Shown: piece after piece, positions 33,501 through 44,484 of the stretch
How positions within the stretch are numbered: position 1 is the first letter of the stretch
Layout: the number at the start of each line of letters is the position of its first letter
Origin: Centropus unirufus
Lineage: Eukaryota > Chordata > Aves > Cuculiformes > Centropidae
Assembly: GCA_013397695.1 (NCBI GenBank)
Contig: VYZI01000147.1
Location: 641,822-705,821, forward strand
Reading direction: 5' to 3'
DNA length: 64,000 nt
Program-made: the position numbers and the translations under genes
Notes under the pieces: generated by a model
What the model saw: only the letters and a program-made list of their open reading frames with translations
Database searches by the model: none
Told to the model about the DNA's origin: nothing

Positions 33501-36500
33501 AAAGCAAAATGATGACACAGATGCAAATTAGAGAATCTGTCTAAAGAGATTCAAGACCAGCCCTGAAATCTTCTGCAGTAAAAGAGCAACACCGTAACAC
33601 CATTTTGCTTTTTTTTAACAGACGAACAGTGAATCAGAATCTGGCATTTTCTGCATGTCATCGCTTTCAGATGATGATGATTTAGGATGGTGCCACTCCT
33701 GGCCCTCAACTGTTTGGCATTGCTTTCTAAAAGGTAAAATAACATCAAGTAAATACTGATTTTTGTCTTGTCTCTTTTTTTCCTCTAACACAGCCTTTTT
33801 TACATAACACTAATCTATTATTTTCTTGAAAAAATCTGTTAGGCTCTCGTTTGTGCTTTCATAAAGGACGCAATAAAGAGTGGCAGGATGTTGAAGATTT
33901 TGCAAGATCTCAAAGCTGTGGAAAAGAGGAAGATGTTGCAGTGAGTCCTTACAAGGTAACTGTTAGTTCTAATACTAGTTAGTAAGTTCTAATACTTGTT
34001 AGTTCTAATTTTCAATACCTGTAGCAAACCTTTATTTTCTTACATTATCCCAGCCTGCGCCTTTAGTTACTGTCACAGGAAGACAGCCTTATGCCAAACT
34101 TGTCTAGAGCTGATCGCTGCACTAATTGAGTGCTATAAAACAATTGAACTGAATTTATTTAGGTATGTTTTGACTGTTATATTGTCTTTATAATATGTTA
34201 CATTGTCAAGAGCACTTAGAAAAGGAGTATTTTTTACCATAAGGTGATTATACAACTGTAGTATACGCTTTTCTTGTGGGAAAAATCTCAACTGTATTGT
34301 ATTTACAGGGCTATGGTTCTGATGGTTTGAAGTTGATTTCTCATGAAGAAAGCATTTCCTTTGGTGAGTCAGTGCTAAAGCTGACTTTTGATCCTGGCAC
34401 AGTGGAAGACGGCCTGCTTACAGTAGAATGCAGACTTGATCATCCTTTTTATGTTAAAAATAAAGGTATGAAATGCTACAGGTATACTTGCTTGAATATT
34501 GAAATATTCTTAGAAGGTGGTTGCAGATTTTATTGGTGTCCCCTGTTGCTCAAGAAATTGATAAAAGTAGTGTTGTAAGATTAATCTTATTATTAAAATT
34601 TATCTTCGTAATGAAATGCAGAAGTTTAGCAAGCAAAGCTATAAAACTACAGAAATACTGCATGTTTCTCAATGAAAGGTTTGATCCAGTGTATAAACAG
34701 AGCTCAGGAAAGCAGAAGAACTAGGGGGGAGAAAGAAAAGCTGCACATCGTGGAGATTTTTCTCACTTGCTTAACAGAAAACTTCTGACGGTAAAGGTTT
34801 GCAGGGTTTGATTACTTGCTTTGCTAGGATGAGATTTTACTTCAGATAGAAATAAATTGCAGTAAGAATTCCCTGAGTAAGTGTATCTGATTTTTCTTTT
34901 GAGTGAAAGAAACTGCATCAGAGCATTTTATAAAATGTCATTTAGAAATGTAGGATTGCTCCAGTTAAGAACTAGAGAGATTGTCTGGCCGTTTGTCTAA
35001 TTTAACTCTTTACCACTTCAGGTTGGTCATCTTTTTATCCAAGCTTGACTGTGGTACAGCATGGCATTCCATGCTGTGAAATGCATCTTGGAGATCTGTG
35101 TCTACCTCCTGGACACCCTGATGCCATTAACTTTGATGATTCAGGTGTTTTTGATACATTTAAAAGGTAATTTTTGGATAAAGTGGCCTCAGTGCTTCTT
35201 GTATTTAATGAGTAGGCACCTTAAGTCTAGAAGAATTTGAAGCATTATGTAGAGCAAAGAAAGAATACTTTCGGTAACACAGGATGAATGGGAGGGAAAA
35301 ATGAAGAGTGAATACTCGGAAAACTCTGTAATTCTGTGCTCTGCTAAACTGCAAAGTAATACCTTGGAGTAACTTTTCAGCCTCTTTTTAAGACAATTTA
35401 AGTCAGATTAGATAAAGCAGTCAATATACATTATCTGTATAAGTTCTTCAAGTAAAATGGATTGTGTTTTAAAAACCTAGTACAGTTTTCCCACAAAAGA
35501 GTGTCTGCCAGCTATTAACCTAGGATTCACGTGCAGCGATGCATATGGGTAGTTTCTGAGTAATAAATGCATGTGCCATGGCTTTAGAACACAGAACGTT
35601 CATAATTAGTTCATACTATTTTTGTATATTCTGCTTTTTTTTGTGATTCTTTCTAACACACCAAAGTTAACTAACTTCAAAGTTCAATTGACTTTGAGGT
35701 CTGCCTTGCTTTGGGCAACTAGATAACCTTCAGAGGTCCTGTCCAACAAAATTTGTTCTAGGATTCTAAGGAAATAGTATTACTTAAAGATTTTTCCATA
35801 CTGTTCTGAACTTCCTGGCTTTGTTAGAACTCATCTTCTCCTACAGTGTTAACTCCTTTTTAGCATCTGTTTTTACAACAGTTGAATTCACTGTTTTTTT
35901 TACAGTAGAAAAACCAGAATTTAAAATGCAGTTTGCAGTTCAAGGCCTGGGTACTCCTCTATGGTTTTGTATTCGTTCAAGTTGCTTGTCTGTACTCCTT
36001 TGCTGTCTGTTTCTTTTTTTTCTTATTGTTAACTCCCGTTCTGAACTGCATATGTAGAGAGTGTTAGGATCATTATATTTACATCTCACTGAAGAAATTC
36101 GACTTGTGGCTCCTTATTCATCTTTCAGCCCAGCTGAATACTGCCGGCACCAAAAATTCCTTGTCTCTTGGGCAGGAGGGAGTAAGTCATTGAGAAAGAA
36201 GTGTGCAGCAGCAGTTGCGGTTAACAGAAGATATAAAAAACAAAATCCTGTTGCTGTGTTATGGGAAGGAGGTTAGGAACAGGAAGGGTTCTGGACTGTT
36301 TGTAGGAAAGAGAGGTCCTTTCTCCTTGTAAAGTTGCCTGCAAGACTCTTGGTGCTATTCCTTCTTTGTTGCCTTCTGCTGTTCTGAGGGATTTTGGAGG
36401 CAACCCTTCAGGCTCTACCTTTGCTTTTGGTTCCGTCCCACAGAAAGGAGCTGCCTTTGCAGATGGGGGATGGAGTGCCCCTTGCAGCATATCTTTGCTA

Positions 36501-39500
36501 GTAGGTTCTACTTTGTGTTCAGAACAAAGCTCTTCAAAGCCCTTATTTTTCCATTATTTATACAACACATGGAGCAGTGGGTGAGCAGAGCCTTAGAGTT
36601 ATGTAAGTTTTACATTTATTTTGTGGTGGTAACTGAAGTGTTTTAGATTTGTGTTCGAGTAACACCTCCACCAGTGCCTTTTTCTCAGATAGCATGGTAA
36701 AACCAGTATAGTCTGTGGTTCACAGGATGATCTGCACACACCTGGAGATGACAACAAATAGTCTGTGTGATTAAACTTCTCCTGTAGTAGTTAGAGCTTA
36801 ATTGTAGTTGTTGGTCAACAAACAACAGTTTATAGAAATTGGTGGCCTAATTGTTTGGAAACAACTCGAGTAAGCTGTATCTGGAAATACCGAGGAATCT
36901 CACATTTTTGTCACTAGAGGGCAGACGTTTGTCAGCTTTAAGTCAAATAGTGTACAACATCATGGGTCTTTAAACAATTTTTTAATCTCAGTGGAAGTCT
37001 TGTCTAAAACAAGGTGTTTTTAACTGTTTAGAGGAGTTATTTATACAATAGTGTATATAAATTATTTTAATATACGGATTTAATATTTGTAATTAATCAG
37101 TATTTGGAAATGAATGCAATGCTCAGTCTTCCCACATCAGTTGTCCCTTTCAGTACTTATCATTCACTGCCCACATTTGATCATGGTAAGGACAGAAGCA
37201 GAAAGAACTTCAAAAGAGGATGAATTTGAAGACAGTGCATAATTAATTGCTATCAGGTAGGGAGTTGATAGTACATAGCAGATCTTGCAAAGTTGCAGTC
37301 TGCCATCACTGTTAAAAAACACTACTGATTCATCTGCCAGTTTTATTTGTTGGGGTTTTTTTTCATATTGCCTTGTGCATTGAGCACAAATCATGATGTC
37401 ACACACAAGAGACTAGAATATTAGAAATGTAGTACAGGTGAAGAGTGAGTAAACAGCTCTTTAGGGATTTCACAAGAAAATGACTTGATGATTTTATGAT
37501 ATGTCTTTTTCTTGTAGTTATGATTTTACCCCAATGGATTCCTCTGCAGTTTATGTGCTAAGCAGCATGGCTCGCCAGCGTCGCGCGTCTCTATCTTGTG
37601 GAGGATCAAACAATCAAGATCCTGAGAGATCAGAATGCAGTACTAAAAACTGTTCGTCTACTGCATCACCACATCTTTCCTCCAGTTCTTTGTACAGCAA
37701 AGCTGGCAAAAGCCAGAGCTCAGGGACTGCAAGTACTGTGAGTGCCACTTCTCCAAACAAGTGCAAAAGACCAATGAATGCCTTCATGCTTTTTGCCAAA
37801 AAATACAGAGTTGAATATACTCAGATGTATCCAGGGAAAGACAACAGGTAATGGTATAAAATATCGTTTGGTTATTACTGGGGAGCTAGCAGTAAATCTG
37901 TGTCCCACCTTTCCATTTAAGCGGACTAGTCTTTGTGTTTGAAAGAAAATGTGTACTTTTTAAGCATGGTTTTTGAAAGATGCTGACACAAAGCTTAATT
38001 TATGGGCAGACTTAAATATTTATAGTACTTGGTAAATTTGAGTCAAACTATTTTGACAAACTGGCCTTCTTCTTCTGAGAAAGCATTTGAGTAAAGTAAA
38101 TGACACTTTTATATATGTGCACACCCAACAGTCTTTGCTCACCGTGATATGTTCATGGGAAGAAAGTACCAGGCTCTCTGCTCACATGGTGGAATGAAAA
38201 AAGAGGAATTCCTGGTGCTTCTAATTAAGTCTTGACATAATATTGGAATTTGTTCAGTGAAATGATTACAGTTTATTCTCAGTCTGAATATCATTGAATC
38301 ATGTGAAGACCTTAATCCAAACAGTACATTGCCACCTTCTGCTTCTAAAGGCATTCAGCAAACTGCTGAACCTTGCAGGAAGTCATATGACTGGGTCTGG
38401 GGCAGGGATCTCTGTTGGTTCTTTTTGTTTTAGTTCTGTGTACGTTAACGTATAAACTTTTTTTAAACAGAGGTCCATTATCTACATTAAATGTGTTGTG
38501 CTAATTGTACCTATGTGAATATAAACCAAAACACATGTGCTGATCTCATAATCAGATTTTTAATAACCTTGTGAAAACTGTTGCTGTAAAAATGGCATAG
38601 TCACATAAAAATCCTAGTACTAAATCCAGTGAAAGCTAACGGTGACAGGGTTTTGACAGACTTTTGGCTGTTTAATAATGTTATAGTAAGGAGGCTGTAA
38701 CTGGTATAGATAATTGAAATCCTACTCCGCAAACAGGCCATCCCTAAATCCCAGCCAGTCTGGTGTGTCCTGGCAATGATCTGCAGCGTTCCTAGTAATT
38801 GCAGTGAAGCAGATCTGCTGCCTTCAAAGTCATTGCAATTCTCAATGAGAAATCAAGCAGAACGCCAGCTGCAAAAGGTTCTGAGGGTTATATATCTAAT
38901 TCAAAATGGTGTTTTCAAATGGATGCAGTGAACTGGAGCTGCAGCTGGCTGGATGTGAAAACAAGTCGTGTGTTTCAGTGAGCAGGTTCACCTTGAAGGA
39001 AAGCGGCGACAGTTAAAGTAAGCTTCAGAGCACACTGCTCAATGTCCCATTTGGAAGCAGTTTCTTAGCAGCCATAAAATGCAGTACAGAAGAGATCGCA
39101 GGACTCAATGATAATTACAGATGTGCAGCTACTGTTACCTACGTTTGCTGGGAATTCAGTAGTTCAGTGGCTCAGAGGCATCTCATGTTTTTCAAGTGTA
39201 AGCACATGTCATTTTGAGATTGCTGAGTAGCTCTTAGGGTGGTTACAGGTGTCGCCCATTTCTGTAGGCTGGAGTTCTTAGGTTTGTTACAGTTTTTTAT
39301 TTTTCTTAGGCCTGTAAGAAAGGAGGGAGCTTGAGATATTTGAGGTAAATGCTCCATTCTGAGACAAAGTAGCTTAAGCCCTGTCAACCAGATAGCGAGC
39401 TGCAAACGTTCAAAACAAGTCAACATTCACACAATACTTGAAAATCCTGTGGACCATGAGACCATGCTTGAGAAACCAATATCGGGGCAGCAGTGGTTTC

Positions 39501-42500
39501 TTTTCTACCTGTTCTCATTGTAAGCATGGTTGGACTTGACTGCATGGTCAGCTATACTCGAGTGGCGTACACGCTCTAAAGACAAAGCAGATCAGCACAA
39601 CTCTTTAACAGTGATTGCTCAGGTGGAACGTTATTACTGAGTAAACTCAAGGCATCCTCACCTACCGTTGGACAATTTGTTTGGAATTAACTGCAGTGTA
39701 AGGGATTGCATCCTGCACGTTAGGCTATTGCTAAAAAGGTCTCAGGTATCGTACCAGTGCTTTAAGAGGACAAAAGCAGTGTATGGACCACTGGGAAGTT
39801 CTGATGAGGTGAAGGGCACCTAAGGCAGTGATACACTAGGGTCTTTTTTTCTTGCTTGTTTCGAGTAAGGAGAATTAGGTCTCCGATGTGTCAGGAAATC
39901 CGCTGTACATATTTTTCCAGTCTGAGTGGCTTGTTCAGAGAACTGCTGCCTTGGGGAAATGGAACTTCTGTCTCTGCACTTGATTTTTCAAGCCCTTTGA
40001 AATACACAGATTCGTACTCACTTGCAGGGCCTCAGTGCAGTTTTTTTCTTTGGAAGTATAAAATATATACACATTATTGCATTTGGAATGCAAATACCTC
40101 ATTTGGAATTGCAATGGCTTTTGAGCACACCTGGTCTCTCTGGGTCACCAGGTTCTTTCCTTGGGGGTACGGGTGACCAAATATAAAGTGGTGACCAGAA
40201 CCAGACAGGTTTCTGCTGCTGTTGATTTGCCTCCAGATACTACCAAAACATGAAAAATCTGCTAATTAAACTGGAATGTTTTTACTTCTGATGGCAGACT
40301 AAATATACCGGTCCTTAGTCTGGATTGAACCCCAGAAATTCCACTGCCAAAGAGCCAGGCTGCGCCAGTGGGTTTGATGTTGCAATAGTATGTGCTTTCA
40401 GCTCAAGGAGTTTGTTTTATGGAGTCACCAGAGCATGTGACAGCACAGACCTAATGACAGCCCCAACGGAGTTCTTGCTGTGCTTTCTTGGTGAAGCCTG
40501 AACAGTGCTCAGTGGTCTTGCAGGATTAAAATCCATTTTCTTAGGGGTATGGTGCAGAGAAGCCTTCAGCAGTGCTGTACGTGGAAGACTATGGAAATGG
40601 TTAATGGCACTCCGCTCTCCTGCATTCTATTAAAAAGTCTATGAAGGGCTTTGCTGCCAGTAAGGAACTTATTAATATGATAAATCAATATACTTAGTTG
40701 TATGCTCCATTTCCTGGTCATAGAGCTTTCAGCACTGTCATCTGAAGCCAAAGCGCAGCTACTCAGTGCTTCAGCAGTTGTCATTGATAAAATAGCTGTT
40801 ACTTAGAGATCTTCCTTCAGCAAAAGGATGGAGTTAAAGCTTTAATAGAATATTGATCTAACATTTGGGAGTGCAGTTAAACAATGTGGCATGATAATAC
40901 GGGGAAACATTGTCCAAAAGCCATCAAGTTTATAAGCAGTAGGAAAAGCAATTCATTCAGCTTCGGAAAGTAACGCTAGGTGCAGTAGAACAAACAGTTC
41001 CTTTGGCAGAGGAATGGAAATTCACCAGTCTGTTCCACCCACTCGTGTTCTCCCCAGTGTGGATTAAAGGTGGTGAAAGCTACACACATCTGTTCAATAG
41101 ACATGGGGGTTCGCAGTTCATCGAATATTTGCTTGGCTGAGGTCGTACTCAGATCATTGCCCTGATTAATAGAGAACATATTTCCAGCAGATCTGTCTTA
41201 GGATCTTCGTAGGAGAGTAGAGCAGAACAAATGTGAGTGACCATTTGGTGGTGCGTTTTTTTAGCATCCCCGTTTTGCTGGTTTATGCAAGTTACTGTGT
41301 GTTCAGATGTCCACCCTCGAAATGTTAGAATGTGCACTGACCCATGCTCAGCTCACACAGAAGTCTCAGCTGTATAACTCTTAAAAGGAGCATGAGAAGC
41401 TAATCAGAATTGTTTAAACATTGTTTTAAAGATGCAGTGGATTTCTTCTGTGTGGTTTTTCTTTCCTACATTTGTCTGTCTTAAGGTGCTGAGATAAAAA
41501 AGAAAAATAAGGGTATTTCTTAACACCTTGGCCTGACCGCACTGTAAACATTTATCTTGCAGAGCCATAAGTGTGATACTCGGTGACAGGTGGAAGAAAA
41601 TGAAAAATGAAGAGAGGCGGATGTACACACTAGAAGCCAAGGCCTTGGCAGAAGAACAGAAGCGTTTAAATCCCGACTGTTGGAAACGAAAACGAACAAA
41701 TTCTGTATGTTTGCAAAGCAACCTTTTTCATCATGCACTTAAATGCGTTCATGCAGGAGCTACAGCAGGTTTTATTCAGGATGTGCTGTGCTGTCTGCTT
41801 CTTTCTTGGTAGCCCAAACCTTCCTTTTACTCCCATGTGGTGTAACCTGCTGTGGGGCAGCTGGCAGGAGAGGGAAGGGAGTTCCCTTGTGAAGTGCAGA
41901 GGAAGGGCACGTGACCTTTCGTTGGAAGGAACTGAGTTTGTAAAGTTGTGCCTAAATTCTTCTCAAAACCACTTAAAACTTTCAGAGAATCCTTCCCTGT
42001 TGCGATTCAGTCGTAGTCTTCTTTTTCTTCAGCATTTTCTTTACTGTTTTCTAACTTTTTTTACTCATAATTTTTATCAGCATATATGAGGTTATTGAGG
42101 GAGCAATTTAACTATTCTTCCATTAATCGCTTTGAGTTCTTACTTTGTTGTAAATACAAGAGATAACACTGCTTCTGTAGGGAAATAGTTTCCACTCTTC
42201 CAGGCCATGAATTCAAGGTCTGCAGACATGTGTTAGTAGGTGGTGGATGTATTAGGTAAGATAAGGGCTTTTCAAGTAACACATCATAGAAACCGAACAT
42301 CAAAAAGGAGATTGTGCAAACCTGCAGGTTCAGCTGGATGAGGAGGTCAGAAGGAAAGATCCACTGAGGTGCCCTGAAAGCCAGATCCTGTGGCTGGGTA
42401 GGCGCATCGAGCATGTTGTTGACTTCATGGGTTTAAGGTTTCATCCTCAAGTTGCCGCCCTCCCTCTCAAGTGTAAATGGGGGTAACAAAGAGTTTATGC

Positions 42501-43260
42501 AAGTGTTGCCTTAGGACTGAATGAGAAAAGCTCCAACACCGCATTGCTCCTTGTTGCTGTGCATGCCTGGTGCCGAGCTCCGGGCCACTCGCTGCAGGTG
42601 GTTTCACCAAATCCCACTGCTAGGAACAAGCTGTTTCTCTCTTCATTGTAGTCTAATTTAATCCACAGTGACAGCTGTTGTTTGCTGTCCCTGTGAGTTT
42701 AGTTAAAATAAGACCATTTCTTTTTCTGGTTTTGCACTGCTGCCACCTTGGGTGTTGGATGGTGAGACCGAGTTCACTTTCCATGAGCTCCTGCGAGCGT
42801 CGGGGAACTCGGTGGGGTGCGTTTGTCTAACTGAGAGGAACAGAGAGGGGTTGACCTGAGCAAGGTGCTTACCCTACCCTGAAGTAGGATTTTCCTCATC
42901 TTCAGGGTCTTCAGGCCAAGGTAACATTACCTGTAGGACCAGTTACCTCAGTCTCACAGCAGGAAATACCTTTTAAAACTGTTTTATTTCAGCAAAAGAA
43001 GAATTTTGTTCCTAGCTTGGTTATCTGATGGTGGACTCAAGCTGTGACAAAGAAGTCTTGATGAGTGATTTTATCCCATGATCATGAAAAGACCCTTTCA
43101 GCCCTTTGTTTTCTTCCAAATAACTGACCAGTGATTACAAGGACTTGTGGCTTTCAAAGCAAGTGTTCAGTAGATAGAAAATAATGTCTGGTTCCCCTTT
43201 GCTTGGTAACCGCTAACCTGGTTTTCTCTTCTCTTTTCTCAGGGCTCACAACGGCATTAA
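30348..43260 (+). CDS. HBP1: HMG-box transcription factor 1, complete (10 coding exons, 517 residues)
   Basis: Spliced CDS: 30348-30516, 31578-31812, 32699-32831, 33622-33733, 33843-33955, 34309-34465, 35022-35166, 37518-37847, 41563-41704, 43243-43260; 1554 nt, all junctions GT-AG and in phase. Human HBP1 is 514 residues. HBP1 is a nuclear sequence-specific repressor that acts with Rb-family proteins and SIN3, restrains WNT/TCF signalling and promotes cell-cycle exit. Visible features: LKCNE (35-39), an LxCxE Rb-pocket motif; the AXH domain (about 210-350, WHCFLKGSRLCFHKG to FDDSGVFDTF), which contacts SIN3; and the HMG box (about 437-505, CKRPMNAFMLFAKKYRVEYT to LAEEQKRLNP) followed by a basic tail. 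The start MVWEVKTNQ matches the human start; no in-frame stop separates it from the acceptor, so an N-terminal extension from the unseen exon 1 is not excluded. Confidence 0.97.
31578..31812 (+). CDS. HBP1: HBP1 exon, residues about 57-135
   Basis: Acceptor gttcgcag, donor gtaatg. It encodes DDLPELQAVQTDSAPPALFQ, a variable Ser/Asn-rich part, and the conserved WLTELANIATSPQSPLMQCS then FYNR. Confidence 0.96.
32699..32831 (+). CDS. HBP1: HBP1 exon, residues about 135-179
   Basis: Acceptor tctattgtag, donor gtgagt. It encodes SSPVHIIATSKSLHSYARPP then a divergent linker ending ETPVRHER. Confidence 0.95.
33622..33733 (+). CDS. HBP1: HBP1 exon, acidic linker and start of AXH domain
   Basis: Acceptor ttttttaacag, donor gtaaaa. 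It encodes TNSESESGIFCMSSLSDDDD then LGWCHSWPSTVWHCFLK, the entry into the AXH domain. Confidence 0.96.
33843..33955 (+). CDS. HBP1: HBP1 exon, AXH domain part 1
   Basis: Acceptor atctgttag, donor gtaact. It encodes GSRLCFHKGRNKEWQDVEDF then ARSQSCGKEEDVAVSPYK. The second half diverges from the human sequence, as expected for a loop. Confidence 0.95.
33962..34010 (+). repeat. Three imperfect tandem copies of about 16 bases after a splice donor
   Basis: GTTAGTTCTAATACT-like units occur three times in a row, starting six bases after the donor of exon 33843-33955. Confidence 0.75.
34309..34465 (+). CDS. HBP1: HBP1 exon, AXH domain part 2
   Basis: Acceptor gtatttacag, donor gtatga. It encodes GYGSDGLKLISHEESISFGE then SVLKLTFDPGTVEDGLLTVE and CRLDHPFYVKNK. 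Confidence 0.97.
35022..35166 (+). CDS. HBP1: HBP1 exon, AXH domain part 3
   Basis: Acceptor accacttcag, donor gtaatt. It encodes GWSSFYPSLTVVQHGIPCCE then MHLGDLCLPPGHPDAINFDD and SGVFDTFK, the end of the AXH domain. Confidence 0.97.
35700..35775 (+). mobile_element. CR1 LINE 3' terminal remnant
   Basis: 'ggcaactagataaccttcag' then 'aggtcctgtccaacaaaatt' and 'tgttctaggattct' follow the CR1 3' terminus. It is a short relic in the HBP1 intron. Confidence 0.75.
35776..37517 (+). other. HBP1: HBP1 intron, remainder
   Basis: Intron between the end of the AXH domain and the HMG-box exons. It is T-rich at 35.8-36.05 kb and somewhat GC-richer at 36.1-36.6 kb. No exon, RNA gene or repeat family recognised. 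Confidence 0.6.
37518..37847 (+). CDS. HBP1: HBP1 exon, Ser-rich linker and first half of HMG box
   Basis: Acceptor tttcttgtag, donor gtaatg. It encodes YDFTPMDSSAVYVLSSMARQ then RRASLSCGG, a Ser-rich region, and CKRPMNAFMLFAKKYRVEYT up to PGKDN plus two bases of Arg. The HMG box is split by the following 3.7-kb intron. Confidence 0.97.
37848..41562 (+). other. HBP1: HBP1 intron splitting the HMG box
   Basis: 3.7 kb, the longest HBP1 intron after the first. No repeat family or exon was recognised. The segment at about 38690-39120 is less AT-biased and rich in E-box (CAGCTG) and homeodomain-like TAATTG/TCATTG words, so it is a weak candidate regulatory element. Confidence 0.5.
41563..41704 (+). 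CDS. HBP1: HBP1 exon, second half of HMG box
   Basis: Acceptor tatcttgcag, donor gtatgt. It encodes AISVILGDRWKKMKNEERRM then YTLEAKALAEEQKRLNPDCW and KRKRTNS. Confidence 0.97.
41705..43242 (+). other. HBP1: Last HBP1 intron
   Basis: 1.5 kb between the HMG-box exon and the terminal exon. No repeat, RNA gene or further exon recognised. Confidence 0.6.
43243..43260 (+). CDS. HBP1: HBP1 terminal coding exon (GSQRH stop)
   Basis: Acceptor cttttctcag. Six codons encode GSQRH and TAA; the human C-terminus is GSQQH. The micro-length of the coding part makes it easy for gene predictors to miss. Confidence 0.93.
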   Translation, partial: GSQRH

Positions 43261-43531
43261 GCCAGAATTCTCCCGTTCCCTCTGTATTTACACAACGGCT
43301 GTTGCTTGATGGCAAGAAGATGCAAGATGAAGGTCTTACTGTTTGTTGTGACTTTGTGTGACCATAAAAAATTGGCACCATCGAGTCAGAAATGATCTGA
43401 GTGCGGATTTGCTTTTTACAATAGAACATTAAGCAAGCTAAAACTATCGATATTCTAAACCAAATTGCCTTATTTTTCTTCCAAACTTCATATATGTATC
43501 AGGTAATCTAGGCTTGAAAATGGATATCCTG

Positions 43532-43539
43532 TGGTGCTA
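43532..43539 (+). promoter_or_regulatory. HBP1: miR-29 family 8mer seed match
   Basis: TGGTGCTA in the HBP1 3' UTR is a full 8mer site for the miR-29 seed. Seen as a sequence match only. Confidence 0.55.
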
Positions 43540-43873
43540 AAGTACTTCAGAAAGAGGCGAAGGAGATGTGTATAAATGTTTATTTTTAAAAGAAAATGTA
43601 CAAAAAGGGGAATTTTAAAATATGTAACAGCTGTTTATATACCTTGATTCTTATTGCTGATTAATATGTATTGCACAACCGTATTATTAATTACGATTCT
43701 GGGGCCTGGGATTTTCTGAAATGGCAAAACCTATTCTCATCCTCTTGCTTCCCAGCCTGCCCAGATGCCAATAAGTTACCGGAACGTGGCGAAGGGAGAG
43801 CGTGGTATGATGTAGTGTGGGAGCTGCTGCTTGGGTGGCCACCTCTAACATTTCTATCCACAAGTGAGATATT

Positions 43874-43880
43874 TTTGCAC
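43874..43880 (+). promoter_or_regulatory. HBP1: miR-19 family 7mer seed match
   Basis: TTTGCAC, followed by C, is a 7mer-m8 site for miR-19 in the HBP1 3' UTR. Confidence 0.45.
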
Positions 43881-44075
43881 CAGCTGGCACCAGGAGAGCT
43901 GTTGTTTCCAGTGGAAACAGTGGCCCAAGAGAGGATGAACCAAGTAACTAGCGTTATCTCAAGAAAAAGGGTGCTGTTGATATCGTCACCATCGTAGTTT
44001 TAACTCTTGTTGTCTCTGCCACATGCTCTGCAATATCTTATTTTGCCATGCGACATCTTTACGGTGGGGGCAAAC

Positions 44076-44082
44076 TTTGCAC
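44076..44082 (+). promoter_or_regulatory. HBP1: miR-19 family 7mer seed match
   Basis: TTTGCAC followed by T, 28 bases before the miR-17-type site. That spacing is within the range reported for cooperative microRNA sites. Confidence 0.45.
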
Positions 44083-44103
44083 TTAACTGTACGTGCAACA
44101 CTT

Positions 44104-44111
44104 GCACTTTA
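44104..44111 (+). promoter_or_regulatory. HBP1: miR-17/20/93/106 family 8mer seed match
   Basis: GCACTTTA is the full 8mer target of the miR-17 seed. HBP1 is a reported miR-17 target in mammals, which supports function here by inference. Confidence 0.6.
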
Positions 44112-44292
44112 CTTTTTTTCTCCTCCAACTGTTGAAAATTAGAGCAGCTGCGTTAGGATTACAACTGCTTCTGCTGTGACCTTTTACAATCATGGCTTTC
44201 CATGTACTAAACAGCCATGTGTTTCTTTTTTATTAAGAATCACAACTGTAAATTTCAGTTTGACACGTCTACATGATGTTGCCCCTAAGATT

Positions 44293-44300
44293 TTTGCACA
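44293..44300 (+). promoter_or_regulatory. HBP1: miR-19 family 8mer seed match
   Basis: TTTGCACA is the full 8mer site for miR-19, 20 bases upstream of the HBP1 poly(A) signal. Confidence 0.5.
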
Positions 44301-44319
44301 CTATATTCTTGTATATTCC

Positions 44320-44325
44320 AATAAA
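44320..44325 (+). terminator. HBP1: HBP1 poly(A) signal AATAAA
   Basis: Canonical hexamer about 1.06 kb after the HBP1 stop, followed by a T/GT-rich stretch (ttaaaatttggtgttgtgta) that suits a downstream element. Confidence 0.85.
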
Positions 44326-44484
44326 TTCATTAAAATTTGGTGTTGTGTATTGTATAAAATGAAGACGAATCATTTAAGTCAGCCCTGCAGAGATGAGCGT
44401 GTTCTGCATCGGAGTCTTTACCCGTCCAAAATCCAGTGATGCTTTGAAGTTAGGGAGGTGCTAAAAGATTTCAAACACCAAGTT

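Larger units (their letters stand above)
43261..44345 (+). other. HBP1: HBP1 3' UTR
   Basis: About 1.1 kb from the stop codon to the end inferred from AATAAA at 44320-44325. It contains seed matches to the miR-29, miR-19 and miR-17/20/93 families (listed separately). Confidence 0.85.

Noticed and set aside
43254..43259. miR-155 site at the HBP1 stop codon (GCATTA)
   Set aside because: It is only a 6-base match, partly in coding sequence; no full AGCATTA site was seen in the 3' UTR.
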